A stretch of DNA of 49,780 nt from a virus: positions 1-49,780 of the IMG/VR virus record IMGVR_UViG_3300048586_000634; one strand, written 5' to 3'. The notes below the pieces were generated by a model. The model was not told the DNA's origin. It saw only the letters and a list, made by a program, of their open reading frames with translations, and made no database searches. Below are positions 7,509 through 15,896 of this stretch, in pieces. Positions within the stretch are counted from its first letter, which is position 1. Each line of letters opens with the position of its first letter. Both the position numbers and the translations under genes were made by a program.

Positions 7509-8939
7509 ATGAGTACAGTCGAAATGAAGTCCGTTGGCCCGATCACAAACATCGTGTTTGATCTGCCAGAGGGAGGAGGAGGAGTCAAAATCCTCAAGGG
7601 CACATCGGGAACGGGAAAGACGACAGCGATCCGTGCATTGTCGGGATTGCTCGGGGACAAAGACTCACTAGTCGGCCTTACTCCACATGATGGTGAATCC
7701 GCGGGCGAGGTGACGGGTCTTGGGCGAAGTGTGAAAATCGGCAAACGGTCCACCACTTCGGGGGCTGTCGCCGTTCCAACATTGGGCGGTCGCCTGGATA
7801 TCGCGACATTGGTCGAACCCAAGGTTGCTGATGCGGCGGCTCGGCAGAAGGCTCGCGTGCGATGCTTGATCTCGATCGGGGGCAACAAGCTCACTCCATC
7901 CGACTTGCTGGGGGATCGATTCGAAGAGTTCAAGTCCGAGATTGATATCGATGACATTGCGTCTGCTGATGATCCAGTGACGATGGCTGATAAGCTCAAG
8001 CGGGCGCTGGATTCGTTTGCGCTGGAACAAGAACGGGCGGCCGAGAGGCTTGCTGGAATGGCAACAGCGAAGCGTCAAGAGGCAGGGGACGTCGACCAAC
8101 TGCAGGGCGCATTGGGCTACCAAGAGGCGCTCGAGAACAGCCGAAAGGCTTCGAGCGAGTTGCAAGCGGCCGAGCTGCAAGCGACTCGGTTTAGATCAGT
8201 ATCCGAAGCTAACGCGAAAATCGAAGAGCAGATCCAAGAAGCTGAAGCAAGCGGAGTGGTTTACCAAGAAGATCTGGAATCCAACATCGCCAATGCGAGA
8301 ACTACAGTCGAAGGGTTGCGCAGGCGACTAGAAGCTGCAGAACGTCAACTTCAGTCTTTGCTACAACAGCAAAAGCACGCGATCGAAAAGCAACAGATGT
8401 TGGACAGGTTGCGATCGCAGATCGCCGATCCGGGTGAAAGTCCATCAGAGGAACGATTGGGTGAACTGCGATCCAACGAGCTCAAGGCGATCGAGCTGCT
8501 CAACGTGGCGGCGACCGTGGGACAACGGAAGGGTGCTCTCAAAGAGTCCATGTCGCTGCAAAACGAGTCGGTCGATGTTGCCAATAGGGCGATCGACATT
8601 CGCAAGTTCGCTCAAGAAGTGATCGGTCGCGCTCAGAAGGCTTTGCCTGAGGGTCCGATCCAGATCAAAGATGGATTGCTTGTCGTGCGGCATGAGGGTC
8701 GCAAGAAGGAAGTTGCGTTCGAAGAGCTTTCCACAGGGCAGAAGTGGCGAGTCGCGTTGCAGTACGCCGTTCGGTCGGTTGGCAAAGGTGGGGTGATCCC
8801 GTTGTGCCAAGAGGCGTGGCAGTCGCTCGGGCCGGAGTTGAAGCAGGAGATCGCCGAAATCTGTCGCGAGTCCGGCGTCTACCTCATCTCCGCATCGGTT
8901 GAAGATGGCGGGGAGCTTCGAGTAGAAGATTTTGAGTAG
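7509..8939 (+). CDS. Rad50/SMC-like AAA ATPase
   Basis: 476 residues from the ATG at 7509, which has CAGGAGCG upstream; the longer open frame has no supporting site. Walker A is GTSGTGKT at 31-38. The middle (about 180-370) is a glutamate/alanine/glutamine-rich coiled coil. Near the end, ELSTGQKW (406-413) matches the ABC signature motif of SMC/RecF-type ATPases. The Walker B region reads GVIPLCQEAW, with Gln where Asp is usual before the catalytic Glu. No SbcD-type nuclease is adjacent. A terminator-like hairpin follows at once. Likely role is phage recombination or DNA-end handling. Confidence 0.8.
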   Translation: MSTVEMKSVGPITNIVFDLPEGGGGVKILKGTSGTGKTTAIRALSGLLGDKDSLVGLTPHDGESAGEVTGLGRSVKIGKRSTTSGAVAVPTLGGRLDIATLVEPKVADAAARQKARVRCLISIGGNKLTPSDLLGDRFEEFKSEIDIDDIASADDPVTMADKLKRALDSFALEQERAAERLAGMATAKRQEAGDVDQLQGALGYQEALENSRKASSELQAAELQATRFRSVSEANAKIEEQIQEAEASGVVYQEDLESNIANARTTVEGLRRRLEAAERQLQSLLQQQKHAIEKQQMLDRLRSQIADPGESPSEERLGELRSNELKAIELLNVAATVGQRKGALKESMSLQNESVDVANRAIDIRKFAQEVIGRAQKALPEGPIQIKDGLLVVRHEGRKKEVAFEELSTGQKWRVALQYAVRSVGKGGVIPLCQEAWQSLGPELKQEIAEICRESGVYLISASVEDGGELRVEDFE

Positions 8940-8947
8940 GTTTCGTG

Positions 8948-8969
8948 GCCTCGAAAGAGGCTTTTCCTT
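8948..8969 (+). terminator. Intrinsic terminator after the ATPase gene
   Basis: GCCTC, a GAAA tetraloop and GAGGC form a five-base-pair stem followed by TTTTCCTT, starting nine bases after the ATPase stop. The stem is short but GC-rich and the GNRA loop is stabilising. It separates the accessory genes from the head module. Confidence 0.6.
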
Positions 8970-9130
8970 GGATACCAGATTTTGCGGGGTGGTGCCGTTG
9001 GGGCGACAGGTAGCGAGTGTGCTACAGAAAAACATATCAGCCCCGGCACCTTTATATGTTCAGCTCAGCACAGGGCAGAGTTGAAAAGTTTGTGGCTCAG
9101 AGAGCCAAGATCTACGAGGAGGACGGTAAA

Positions 9131-9700
9131 GTGAAGCGATGGAGTTTAGTAGGAGTCTTGGCGATGTGTGTTGCCTTACTCGCTGGAAGTGACCTGTTTG
9201 CACAATGCAGGAATGGAGTATGCCCGGTGCCGGGTTCAAGGGTTGTGGCCGGAGTTGTCAACGCAGTTGCGATTCCTGTTCAGGCCGTGCGAGAGATTCG
9301 AACCACGGGATTCGCAAGCGAGGGTTGTTCGACGTGCGTGACCAGTGCGGCGACGGATACATCCGGGGATTTCGGTGCACTCGTGTTTGCGAGGAAACTG
9401 GATCGAAGTCGGTTCCTGTATCACGATCGCTATTTTAATGGTCCGGAGGTCGTGTTCAAAAGTTCCGGGTTTGCTACACAGGAGATTGCTGTCGCGGCTT
9501 GGCTAAAGTCGAAGAAAGGGCATCGAGAGTTGCTTCAAAGCGGAGCTATCACGGCGATCCGGTGTTCGGGTAGTGCTTGTGTTGGTCGCGGCGCTCCTCT
9601 AGCAAAGGCTGCGGTAGCAAGTGCGGCTGGGGTGGCGACCGGGGTGGTGAGACGTGCTGTGCGTCCTCTGCGATGCTTGAAGAACCGGCTTTGTCGATAA
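9131..9700 (+). CDS. Secreted cysteine-containing protein of unknown function
   Basis: 189 residues from the GTG at 9131, which has GAGGAGG upstream. The N-terminus is a signal peptide (basic start KRW, hydrophobic VGVLAMCVALLAG, then SDLFAQ as a likely cleavage region). The mature protein starts with a CRNGVCPVPG motif and has a second CSTC pair, suggesting disulphides outside the cytoplasm. The C-terminus is basic (RRAVRPLRCLKNRLCR). It lies between a terminator and the first head gene, an unusual place for an exported protein. Superinfection exclusion or envelope modification is possible but not shown. Confidence 0.65.
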   Translation: MKRWSLVGVLAMCVALLAGSDLFAQCRNGVCPVPGSRVVAGVVNAVAIPVQAVREIRTTGFASEGCSTCVTSAATDTSGDFGALVFARKLDRSRFLYHDRYFNGPEVVFKSSGFATQEIAVAAWLKSKKGHRELLQSGAITAIRCSGSACVGRGAPLAKAAVASAAGVATGVVRRAVRPLRCLKNRLCR

Positions 9701-9730
9701 CCACTGGCTACGCGGTCAAGGTTCTGAGAT

Positions 9731-10447
9731 ATGGAAGTCCCAAACCGGGAGCTACGAGAAAAAGAACTGGAAGCGGTACTCGCTTCGGTTTGGATGGAGT
9801 GGACGGATATTGAAGATCCGTCTTTCCTGAGCGAAGAGACTCTTGTCCGATTGCTTAGGGAGCGATGTCTCGACGCGGTCTGGGCTGTATGGATTCTGGC
9901 AAATCAGAAGTTGCTGGAAGAGTTCGAGGAAGAGCAAAACGCGAACGCTGCATCCGCGGCGTTCATGCTCTTTTTCGGCAGGTGGACTCGAGATATTGCC
10001 GTGAGGTGGAAGGCTCGAGTGATCAATTTCAGGCAAGAGGAAGCCGCTAGGCGGAGGCAGTTTGAATCCGCCCCCCGCACTATCTTTACCGTTCTAGGTG
10101 ATCCGGCGGTTGTGTCTAGAAACCAAGACGCTCTTCGCAGTTCCGTGGATCCGTATTCTCCGAGAGAGTGGCGAGCTGCTAGAGGCGATGCGTTCACGCA
10201 GGCAGATGCGGAGATGACGGCGGTTACAACGGTGACTGAAACGCAGTCCGACGCGGAGATCGCCGGTACCAATGTGTTGCGTGCTAAGGGCAAGACGATC
10301 GTGGAGGTCTGGAGAACGGAGCCGGGCGCGTGCGATATATGTGAACCGCTCGAAGGCACGACTCGAGAAGTATGGGGGGTTAAATTTCCTCGCGGTACGC
10401 CAGCTCATAAGCGATGCCGATGCTGGATTGAACACGTCGCGATCTGA
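9731..10447 (+). CDS. Phage head morphogenesis protein (Mu gpF-like)
   Basis: 238 residues. The C-terminal 45 residues carry the signature of the Mu gpF-like minor head domain: a W-x-T/E context (VEVWRTEPGACDIC), CDIC near 203, EGTTREVWGVKFPRG, and a closing PAHKRCRCWIEH where the cysteines and histidine probably bind zinc. The N-terminal part is helical and charged. Such proteins follow the portal gene and help assemble the procapsid. No portal is seen before it here, so portal and terminase must lie further left. A stem with a T-run follows the stop. Confidence 0.85.
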   Translation: MEVPNRELREKELEAVLASVWMEWTDIEDPSFLSEETLVRLLRERCLDAVWAVWILANQKLLEEFEEEQNANAASAAFMLFFGRWTRDIAVRWKARVINFRQEEAARRRQFESAPRTIFTVLGDPAVVSRNQDALRSSVDPYSPREWRAARGDAFTQADAEMTAVTTVTETQSDAEIAGTNVLRAKGKTIVEVWRTEPGACDICEPLEGTTREVWGVKFPRGTPAHKRCRCWIEHVAI

Positions 10448-10484
10448 TCGCTTGCACTCAGGTCTCAACTTAAGCGATCTTTAT
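10446..10484 (+). terminator. Stem-loop with T-run after the head morphogenesis gene
   Basis: GATCGCTT (10446-10453) pairs perfectly with AAGCGATC (10472-10479) and is followed by TTTAT. The 5' arm overlaps the stop codon. The 18-base loop is long, so termination may be partial. It would lower read-through into the small HTH gene. Confidence 0.45.
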
Positions 10485-10528
10485 GCAATGGGCTCGGTTG
10501 GTACTGATCTTTGGGAGGCAGGAGGATT

Positions 10529-10717
10529 ATGGCGAACGGTCACATGGGGAAGAAGATTTGCGATAAGACGAAGCAAGATGCGCTCAAGCTCGTCAACAAA
10601 GGCAACACGATCCCTCAAGTCGCTCGTCGTTTGGGATTGTCGGAGTCTGTTATTCGCAACTGGGTGCGAGTTCAACAAAAGTCCTCGAAACCGCATTCTC
10701 CGCGGGAGCCCTCTTGA
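10529..10717 (+). CDS. Small HTH DNA-binding protein
   Basis: A 62-residue basic protein. Residues about 26-47 (NTIPQVARRLGLSESVIRNW) are a homeodomain-like helix-turn-helix of the kind found in transposase N-termini and small terminase subunits. The start ATG has a strong AGGAGGATT upstream. It lies between the head morphogenesis gene and the prohead protease and is flanked by RNA hairpins on both sides. Size suggests a regulator of head gene expression; a reduced terminase-like DNA-binding role is the alternative. Confidence 0.65.
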   Translation: MANGHMGKKICDKTKQDALKLVNKGNTIPQVARRLGLSESVIRNWVRVQQKSSKPHSPREPS

Positions 10718-10743
10718 TTTGCTCTGTGTGTTGAGTTTCGCGA

Positions 10744-10765
10744 GTTTCACCTTACGAGGTGAAAC
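10744..10765 (+). promoter_or_regulatory. RNA hairpin that buries the prohead protease ribosome binding site
   Basis: GTTTCACCT pairs perfectly over nine bases with AGGTGAAAC around a TACG loop (UNCG class). The 3' arm contains the Shine-Dalgarno bases (GAGGTG) and ends directly before the ATG at 10766. In the folded message the ribosome binding site is fully paired, so translation of the protease should need unfolding, for example by ribosomes on the upstream small HTH gene. Confidence 0.7.
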
Positions 10766-12289
10766 ATGGAGAAGCGAAAAGTTCAGTTTTCGGAAGTAGG
10801 TCGATTGCTGTTGCCATCGCGGGAAGCGGGTAACACGGGACATCTGTACTTCTGCAAGTCCGGTCCTTACGGGGATCAAATAGCCGTCGACTCTGTCGCG
10901 GCTCCTGCGGTCGACGAAAACAATTTGACGGTTCGCATGCGCATCAGCACGTCGCAGATGGATCGCGTTAATCACGTCGTTAATCAAGATGGGATCAAGC
11001 TCGATATCTATCGCGATAACCCGGTCGTTCTTTATGGCCACGGCTTGGAGGGGATCACTCTTCCCGTTGCAGTGTCCGAAGACGGCGATGGGAATGTAAC
11101 CGTTACGCAAGAAGAAGATGGGACCTACGCGGTCGCACATCACCAAGCCAAGAACAAGCTGAGTATGCAGTTCTTCGATCTCGTGGTGCAGAAGTTTCTT
11201 CGCACGAGTTCTATCGGAATCAGTGTCGAGGATTGCGCGATCGGTTTCGATTCCTTCGGTGACGAGATCTTGTTCATCGAGACAGCTTTTATGAACGAGT
11301 GGAGTTACTGTACTTTGCCGGTCAACCCCGGCGCTCGCATCGTCAAGAGCAATGAGTTTCTCAAGGAAATCGCCGATTTGCAGTGTGAGGCAGCAAATCG
11401 GATTCTCTCACTTAACACCTTGGATGGTCAGTCGATTCATCCGGTGATTCGAAAGAGTCTTCTATCAACGTTGGAGACTCGGGCTTCAACGCCGGGAATC
11501 GATTCGAAGCAAAGCGAGAGGGTAGTCGAGATGAAAAAGCTCACTAGCGAGCAGATCAAAAAGATGGGGCCAAAACAGTTGGCCAAGTCGATGGCGGAAA
11601 TGGGAGAGTATGACGAGATGTCCCAAGGGATGTTACGGGCTGCTGCCGAATTGCTTTCCGACGATGAAGCGCCAGCAACTGGGCCTGTATCCGATGCCGC
11701 GGCTAGCCAAGAGGTGGTTGTCGACGAGCCGGAGATTGTTGGAGAAGAGCTCCCGCTCGGTGCGCAAGTGCTTCGCTCGATCCATGGCAACTTGTTGGGG
11801 TTGATCGAAACCGCAACCAAGGCTCTGGGGCCTGTCGAAGCAGATGACGTTAAGTCTCAAGCGACCGAGGTCCTTCAGCAGGCTCGAGACTTGGCTACGA
11901 GCCTCGAGGGTCTCTATAGCTCGAAGTACTCGGCTCTCGAACCGTTGGTTCCACCGACGGAAGAGCCAACCGATGAAGTTGTGAAGAGCTTCCTCTGCTC
12001 GAGCAACCGAAGTCGCGATCAGCTTCAAGGGCTTGCAGCACGCGTCAACATGATTGCCAAGTCGGCGGCGAAGAATGGCGGCAAGCTCAGTGTTGCCAAT
12101 ATTCGCATCTTGAATCAGACGGTGTCGGACATCGATCGCCTCAATCAGCAAGCGAAGTCGTTCAAGCAGCCTCAAGCGGCAAGCGTGGACGAGTCCAAAT
12201 ACAAGCAGGCATTCGAAAGCCTGCAGAAACGGTTCGAAGACTTGGTTGCAAATCTCGACGTTACGCCGATGCAGATGCGATCCGAGTAG
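10766..12289 (+). CDS. Prohead protease fused to scaffold-like region
   Basis: 507 residues. The first 190 or so form an HK97-type prohead protease (family S78/U35): ISTSQMDRVNHVV near 60-72, NPVVLYGHG (85-92) with His92 as probable catalytic base, and FLRTSSIGIS (144-153) with the nucleophilic Ser at 148 or 149. The remainder is acidic and helical with low-complexity stretches (DEAPATGPVSDAAAS), like an internal scaffold that the protease removes during maturation. It directly precedes the major capsid gene, as expected. Its start lies under a hairpin that masks the ribosome binding site. Confidence 0.88.
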   Translation: MEKRKVQFSEVGRLLLPSREAGNTGHLYFCKSGPYGDQIAVDSVAAPAVDENNLTVRMRISTSQMDRVNHVVNQDGIKLDIYRDNPVVLYGHGLEGITLPVAVSEDGDGNVTVTQEEDGTYAVAHHQAKNKLSMQFFDLVVQKFLRTSSIGISVEDCAIGFDSFGDEILFIETAFMNEWSYCTLPVNPGARIVKSNEFLKEIADLQCEAANRILSLNTLDGQSIHPVIRKSLLSTLETRASTPGIDSKQSERVVEMKKLTSEQIKKMGPKQLAKSMAEMGEYDEMSQGMLRAAAELLSDDEAPATGPVSDAAASQEVVVDEPEIVGEELPLGAQVLRSIHGNLLGLIETATKALGPVEADDVKSQATEVLQQARDLATSLEGLYSSKYSALEPLVPPTEEPTDEVVKSFLCSSNRSRDQLQGLAARVNMIAKSAAKNGGKLSVANIRILNQTVSDIDRLNQQAKSFKQPQAASVDESKYKQAFESLQKRFEDLVANLDVTPMQMRSE

Positions 12290-12355
12290 GGAGTGCGGTT
12301 CTGGGGGTTTTTAGGTAAATACAGCGGCCGCGCGGCGGCGGGGGAAGTTTGAAAG

Positions 12356-13615
12356 ATGAGTTCAGATATTTTGACGGGAATGACCAATCTCGAAAAGCGA
12401 ATGGAAGAGATTGGCAACATGGTAAAGGGGAGTGTTGAAGGCTCTCACTTGAATCATGAAACCAACGCGCTCAGTTTCTTCGAGGAAGATAACTATGAGC
12501 CGACCCAGATTGTGAAGGGTAAGCTCAGGGCAATGCGGAAGGGTCGCCGTTTTCGCGCCCCTGCCGGCTATAAGCGTCAGTTCAAGTCGTTCTCCGAGTT
12601 CTTGCGGTTGGGGTACAAGAATCAGAACGAGTTCGAGTCGCGGCACCACAAAGCGGTCGACATGCTCGTCAAGGCGAACGCCATGAACACGCTCGACAGC
12701 GAGTCGGCTGGTGCGTTGGTGTTGCCTGAGTTCGCCCCTGACATTGCGGCGATCTACTATGACAACGATGTTCTGAGCCGAACCAATCAGTTCACCGTCT
12801 CGGGCAATACGATGGCGTTTCCCAAGCTGCAAGAAACCAGTCGTGCAGATGGGCAGCGATCCGGTGGGTTGCTCGGTTATTGGCTCGAGGAAGGTGACTT
12901 GGCTTCTGCTGGTCGTCCTTCGATCGACGCGACCGAGCTCAAGCTCAAGAAGTTGTGCGTCGTGGTCTACCTGACCGACGAGTTGCTCGAGGATAACAGC
13001 TACGCTTTGGAGCAGTGGGTTCGCCAAGCTGTGCAACGCGAAATCGCGTTCATGACGGGTGACGCTGTGTTCAATGGCCCTGGCGGCAAGCGGATGCTCG
13101 GTTTCCTCAAGAGCACGGCATGTGTCGAAGTTGCGAAGGAGAATGCCCAATCGGCGGATACCATCAACGCACAGAACATCCTCAACATGTGGGCTCGCCG
13201 ACGCACTGGTCAGCCTGTGGATGCTTACGCTTGGTACATCAACCAAGAGATCGAGCCTCAACTTTACTCGATGACAATGGGAAGCGGCGGGCAAAACGGG
13301 GTTGTGTACCTTCCTCCCGGAGGTCTTTCCGCGAGCCCGTATGCGACCTTGATGGGGCGTCCGGTGATTCCGACCGAGTTCAACCAAAAGCTCGGCGACA
13401 AAGGTGACATCGTTTTGGCGAATCTTGGTCAGTACCTGACGATCTCGAAGGGTGGCGTTCAGGAGCTCGTTTCTCCGCACGTCGAGTTCCTCCGTGGTCA
13501 AACGGCGATCAAGTTCACATTCCGAATTGACGGGCGACCACTGTTCGACAAGCCGACGACTCCGAAGTACGGAACGGTTTCGCAAGGCGACTTCATTGCC
13601 CTGGAAGCTCGGTAG
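12356..13615 (+). CDS. Major capsid protein, HK97 fold
   Basis: 419 residues with the HK97 capsid pattern. A charged N-terminal arm of about 110 residues is the likely delta domain removed by the protease. The core then starts near MNTLDSESAGALVLPEFAPDI. Typical features follow: YWLEEGDLASAGRP, KLKKLCVVVYLTDELLED, QREIAFMTGDAVFNGPG, and a C-terminal ALMGRPVIPTEF-like strand (ATLMGRPVIPTEF) ending in GRPLFDKP. The start at 12356 follows a purine-rich GGGGGAAG at some distance. Gene order and strong family resemblance make this certain. Codon use is smooth and GC-rich, consistent with high expression. Confidence 0.95.
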   Translation: MSSDILTGMTNLEKRMEEIGNMVKGSVEGSHLNHETNALSFFEEDNYEPTQIVKGKLRAMRKGRRFRAPAGYKRQFKSFSEFLRLGYKNQNEFESRHHKAVDMLVKANAMNTLDSESAGALVLPEFAPDIAAIYYDNDVLSRTNQFTVSGNTMAFPKLQETSRADGQRSGGLLGYWLEEGDLASAGRPSIDATELKLKKLCVVVYLTDELLEDNSYALEQWVRQAVQREIAFMTGDAVFNGPGGKRMLGFLKSTACVEVAKENAQSADTINAQNILNMWARRRTGQPVDAYAWYINQEIEPQLYSMTMGSGGQNGVVYLPPGGLSASPYATLMGRPVIPTEFNQKLGDKGDIVLANLGQYLTISKGGVQELVSPHVEFLRGQTAIKFTFRIDGRPLFDKPTTPKYGTVSQGDFIALEAR

Positions 13616-13652
13616 CAATTAGCCGCTTCAGCGGTTGCCTGTGTTGATTTTT

Positions 13653-13676
13653 GCCTCGGGAGGCTGCTCCCGAGGC
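13653..13676 (+). terminator. Strong hairpin after the major capsid gene
   Basis: GCCTCGGGAG and CTCCCGAGGC form a perfect ten-base-pair stem with a GCTG loop, followed by TTATTA. The U-tract is poor, so it may act as a partial terminator or a 3'-end stabiliser that keeps capsid message more abundant than downstream message. Confidence 0.65.
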
Positions 13677-13722
13677 TTATTACAAAGCCAGCGATTAAAT
13701 CGAAAACGGAGTCATTCAAAAC

Positions 13723-14247
13723 ATGTTCAAGCAGTTTCCATTCGGCGACAGTGGCTCGCCGGCTCTTCTCGCAGATCTGACTGGTGGCGCGAAGTCCACG
13801 AACTGGGCTGGTGTTACCAACGTCAACGGTTTCCTCAACTTGCTTCTATTCATTGGCGTGGGTACGACGGGTCAAGACATTACGATCACGCTGAACCAAG
13901 CAAAGACCAATGCCGGTGGTAGCTCGAAGGTTCTGCAGATCAAGGAAGTCTTCTTCAAGGCAGGTTCTGCTGGGGCGATCGCGGCCGCGAAGGACTACTG
14001 GACGAAGTCCGTGTTGGTCAATCGTGAAGCTCCAGCGAACTCTTATGCGTCTGCTACGGATCGCGGAGCCGCGACGAATCAGTTCATGGCGTTAATCCGT
14101 ATATCTCCGGCTGATTTGGATGTTGGTGCCGATTACGCATATGTGGGTGCTTCGTTCAACTCTCCAGCGGCTAGTCAGCTTGTGTGCGGTCTGTGGGTCC
14201 CCGAGCACGTTGCCTATCATGGTTCAGATTGGTCGCCTCTCTCGTAG
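13723..14247 (+). CDS. Putative head decoration protein
   Basis: A 174-residue beta-rich protein right after the capsid gene, between two hairpins. The sequence begins with a GSPALLADLTGGAKSTNWAGV block and then VGTTGQDITITLNQAKTN, a pattern I associate with small phage head-surface or decoration proteins, though I cannot name a family. No signal peptide or cysteine cluster is present (one Cys). Position and high predicted expression support a virion role. A tail or neck role is the alternative. Confidence 0.5.
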   Translation: MFKQFPFGDSGSPALLADLTGGAKSTNWAGVTNVNGFLNLLLFIGVGTTGQDITITLNQAKTNAGGSSKVLQIKEVFFKAGSAGAIAAAKDYWTKSVLVNREAPANSYASATDRGAATNQFMALIRISPADLDVGADYAYVGASFNSPAASQLVCGLWVPEHVAYHGSDWSPLS

Positions 14248-14277
14248 CGAACATTTGAATTCTGCCGCGGATAGTAA

Positions 14278-14313
14278 GAAGCTCTCGTCAAACGACGGGA
14301 GCTTCTTTGCTTT
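14278..14313 (+). terminator. Intrinsic terminator closing the capsid module
   Basis: GAAGCTCTCGTC and GACGGGAGCTTC pair over twelve bases (one G-U) around an AAAC loop, followed by TTTGCTTT. It lies 31 bases after the decoration gene and 24 bases before the ATG of the next gene, so it should insulate or attenuate the connector genes. Confidence 0.8.
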
Positions 14314-14328
14314 AATAGGAGACTGGTT

Positions 14329-14958
14329 ATGGGTGAGTTGTTTGCAGTGCTCTTCTTTGGTCGAGCCGTGGCAGATATTCGGAGGCTCTATGAAGAGAGG
14401 TACTTGGTTCAGCGGTGCCTCGACGTTGCTCGGGAGTGTCTCAAATACGACGATCCTCTTTTGGTGCTTCTGCAGTTTTCTAACAGTGTTGCATCCGAGT
14501 TGCCGCGGATGAGCGACGAAGCGATCGCGTATCACGTCAAGCGATGTTCCGAAACCTTGGATCGAGTCACAGTCGAGAGAGTGACTCAAACGGCTGCGGA
14601 GCTGACTGAGAAGTCCAGTGGACCTTCGGAGAAGCAAGCCGAGGATGAAGCGGTTGTGGAGGATGACCAGGGGCTTGTTGGTGCAGAAGCCGAGAAGAGT
14701 CCTGAGGCTGGCGAGGTAAAGGGTTCTCCCGAAGTGGTGGTGCAGCCGCCTATCGAGGTAGCGTCCTCGAAGTCGGGTTCCGTTGCGATTGCCGATCTTG
14801 AATTGGCTGCCGAGCTCAAGAAGCAGCTCATCGGAGCGGGCCTTAATACGGTCGCCGATATCGAGCGATTTCATGCTGAAAAGGGCGTGACATCATTGGA
14901 GCAAATCGGTGAGCGTAAAGCCGAATTGATCTTCGCATCAATCAGAAAATTGGGGTAA
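14329..14958 (+). CDS. Helix-hairpin-helix protein of the neck region
   Basis: 209 residues. The N-terminal 90 are helical; residues about 95-145 are a Glu/Pro/Val-rich linker. The last 55 residues (ELKKQLIGAGLNTVADIERF to LEQIGERKAELI) form a helix-hairpin-helix unit, a sequence-independent DNA-binding motif also used in protein contacts in phage connector-region proteins. It has GGAG before the ATG and ends three bases before the connector gene. Its role is unassigned; small HhH proteins between capsid and connector genes are common in siphoviruses. Confidence 0.6.
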   Translation: MGELFAVLFFGRAVADIRRLYEERYLVQRCLDVARECLKYDDPLLVLLQFSNSVASELPRMSDEAIAYHVKRCSETLDRVTVERVTQTAAELTEKSSGPSEKQAEDEAVVEDDQGLVGAEAEKSPEAGEVKGSPEVVVQPPIEVASSKSGSVAIADLELAAELKKQLIGAGLNTVADIERFHAEKGVTSLEQIGERKAELIFASIRKLG

Positions 14959-14961
14959 GCA

Positions 14962-15894
14962 ATGGCTGGTGTCCGACTAGATACTTTTCGGTTGATAACA
15001 GGCATGAGCGTCGATGTTCTGCCAGACGATAAAGCGATTCAGGCACTTCGCAGCGCGACGGCAATCGTTAATCGGATTACCGGAAAGTACATCGGGCATG
15101 TCATTGAAGAAATAACTACCTTTGACGCAGAGACGTCATTGGCCTCGCTGTCGGGGGATGCGCAGTCCCAGCTCGTTTTGGGTATTGACGGGGGTGATGC
15201 GTTTTCGACTTATGAGATGGATCTCGGCGAAGGGGTAGTGATCAAAGTGTACGGGCATGGTCTGCCGGAATCAGGGACTGTGTTCATCCAGCGAACGGGT
15301 GTTTCTGGCCTCGACGGTGAAGTGGACTTCATTCGAGTCGACGACAACCGAATCGCAGTGTTTGGGACCTTCACGGTGGTCACGCCTGTCACGAAAGGGC
15401 TCCTCTTTGTGCGGAAAACTGCACAGACAAGCGTGGTCGGATGCGTAGCCCGGGTGGCTCCCGGGCCTGTGGCGAAGATTATCGACATACGGGAACGATG
15501 CGGGGAACGTGGGGGCGGCCAGTTTCCTGAGGAGTTCATCTTGGACGAGTCTGCGTATGCCTGCGACTTTGAGAACCAGAGTCTTACGACGCGCATCGAG
15601 GTCTACGAGCGAGTCGGTCGATTGCTTCGAATCCCTGGTCGGATCAGGCCGATCAAGGACCGGCGCCTAAGTGAGTTGCAAGTGAACTACTATGCCGGCT
15701 TTCCAGGTGGTGTACCGGATGACATGCAAGTCGCGTTGGCGGCGTTCGCAAAAACGATCGCAGCGGATCCTACGGGCAGCATGCAATCAGAGAACTTCGA
15801 AGATTACAGCTATTCGACCGCGACGGCGGAGATTATTCGGCAACTACCGACCTCCGCGATTTCTGTGATTATGCGGTATCGCACAGGGAGGTAG
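14962..15894 (+). CDS. Head-tail connector protein with inserted beta domain
   Basis: 310 residues. The ends fit a gp6-like connector: an N-terminal helix pair (DKAIQALRSATAIVNRITGKYI) and a C-terminal part with VPDDMQVALAAFAKTI and a SYSTATAEII helix. Canonical members are only about 100 residues, so the middle is an insertion. Residues about 73-140 of the insert begin with GIDGGDAFSTY and continue with HGLPESGTVFIQRTGVSGLD. That pattern resembles an FCCH-like beta domain and recurs in the 1,220-residue tail protein at 27743. The connector assignment rests on position and the terminal regions. Confidence 0.65.
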   Translation: MAGVRLDTFRLITGMSVDVLPDDKAIQALRSATAIVNRITGKYIGHVIEEITTFDAETSLASLSGDAQSQLVLGIDGGDAFSTYEMDLGEGVVIKVYGHGLPESGTVFIQRTGVSGLDGEVDFIRVDDNRIAVFGTFTVVTPVTKGLLFVRKTAQTSVVGCVARVAPGPVAKIIDIRERCGERGGGQFPEEFILDESAYACDFENQSLTTRIEVYERVGRLLRIPGRIRPIKDRRLSELQVNYYAGFPGGVPDDMQVALAAFAKTIAADPTGSMQSENFEDYSYSTATAEIIRQLPTSAISVIMRYRTGR

Positions 15895-15896
15895 TC

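Noticed and set aside
12362-13618. 418-codon minus-strand frame opposite the major capsid gene
   Set aside because: It mirrors the capsid gene almost exactly; its protein is rich in Arg, Leu and His as expected of an antisense shadow, and the capsid call is secure.
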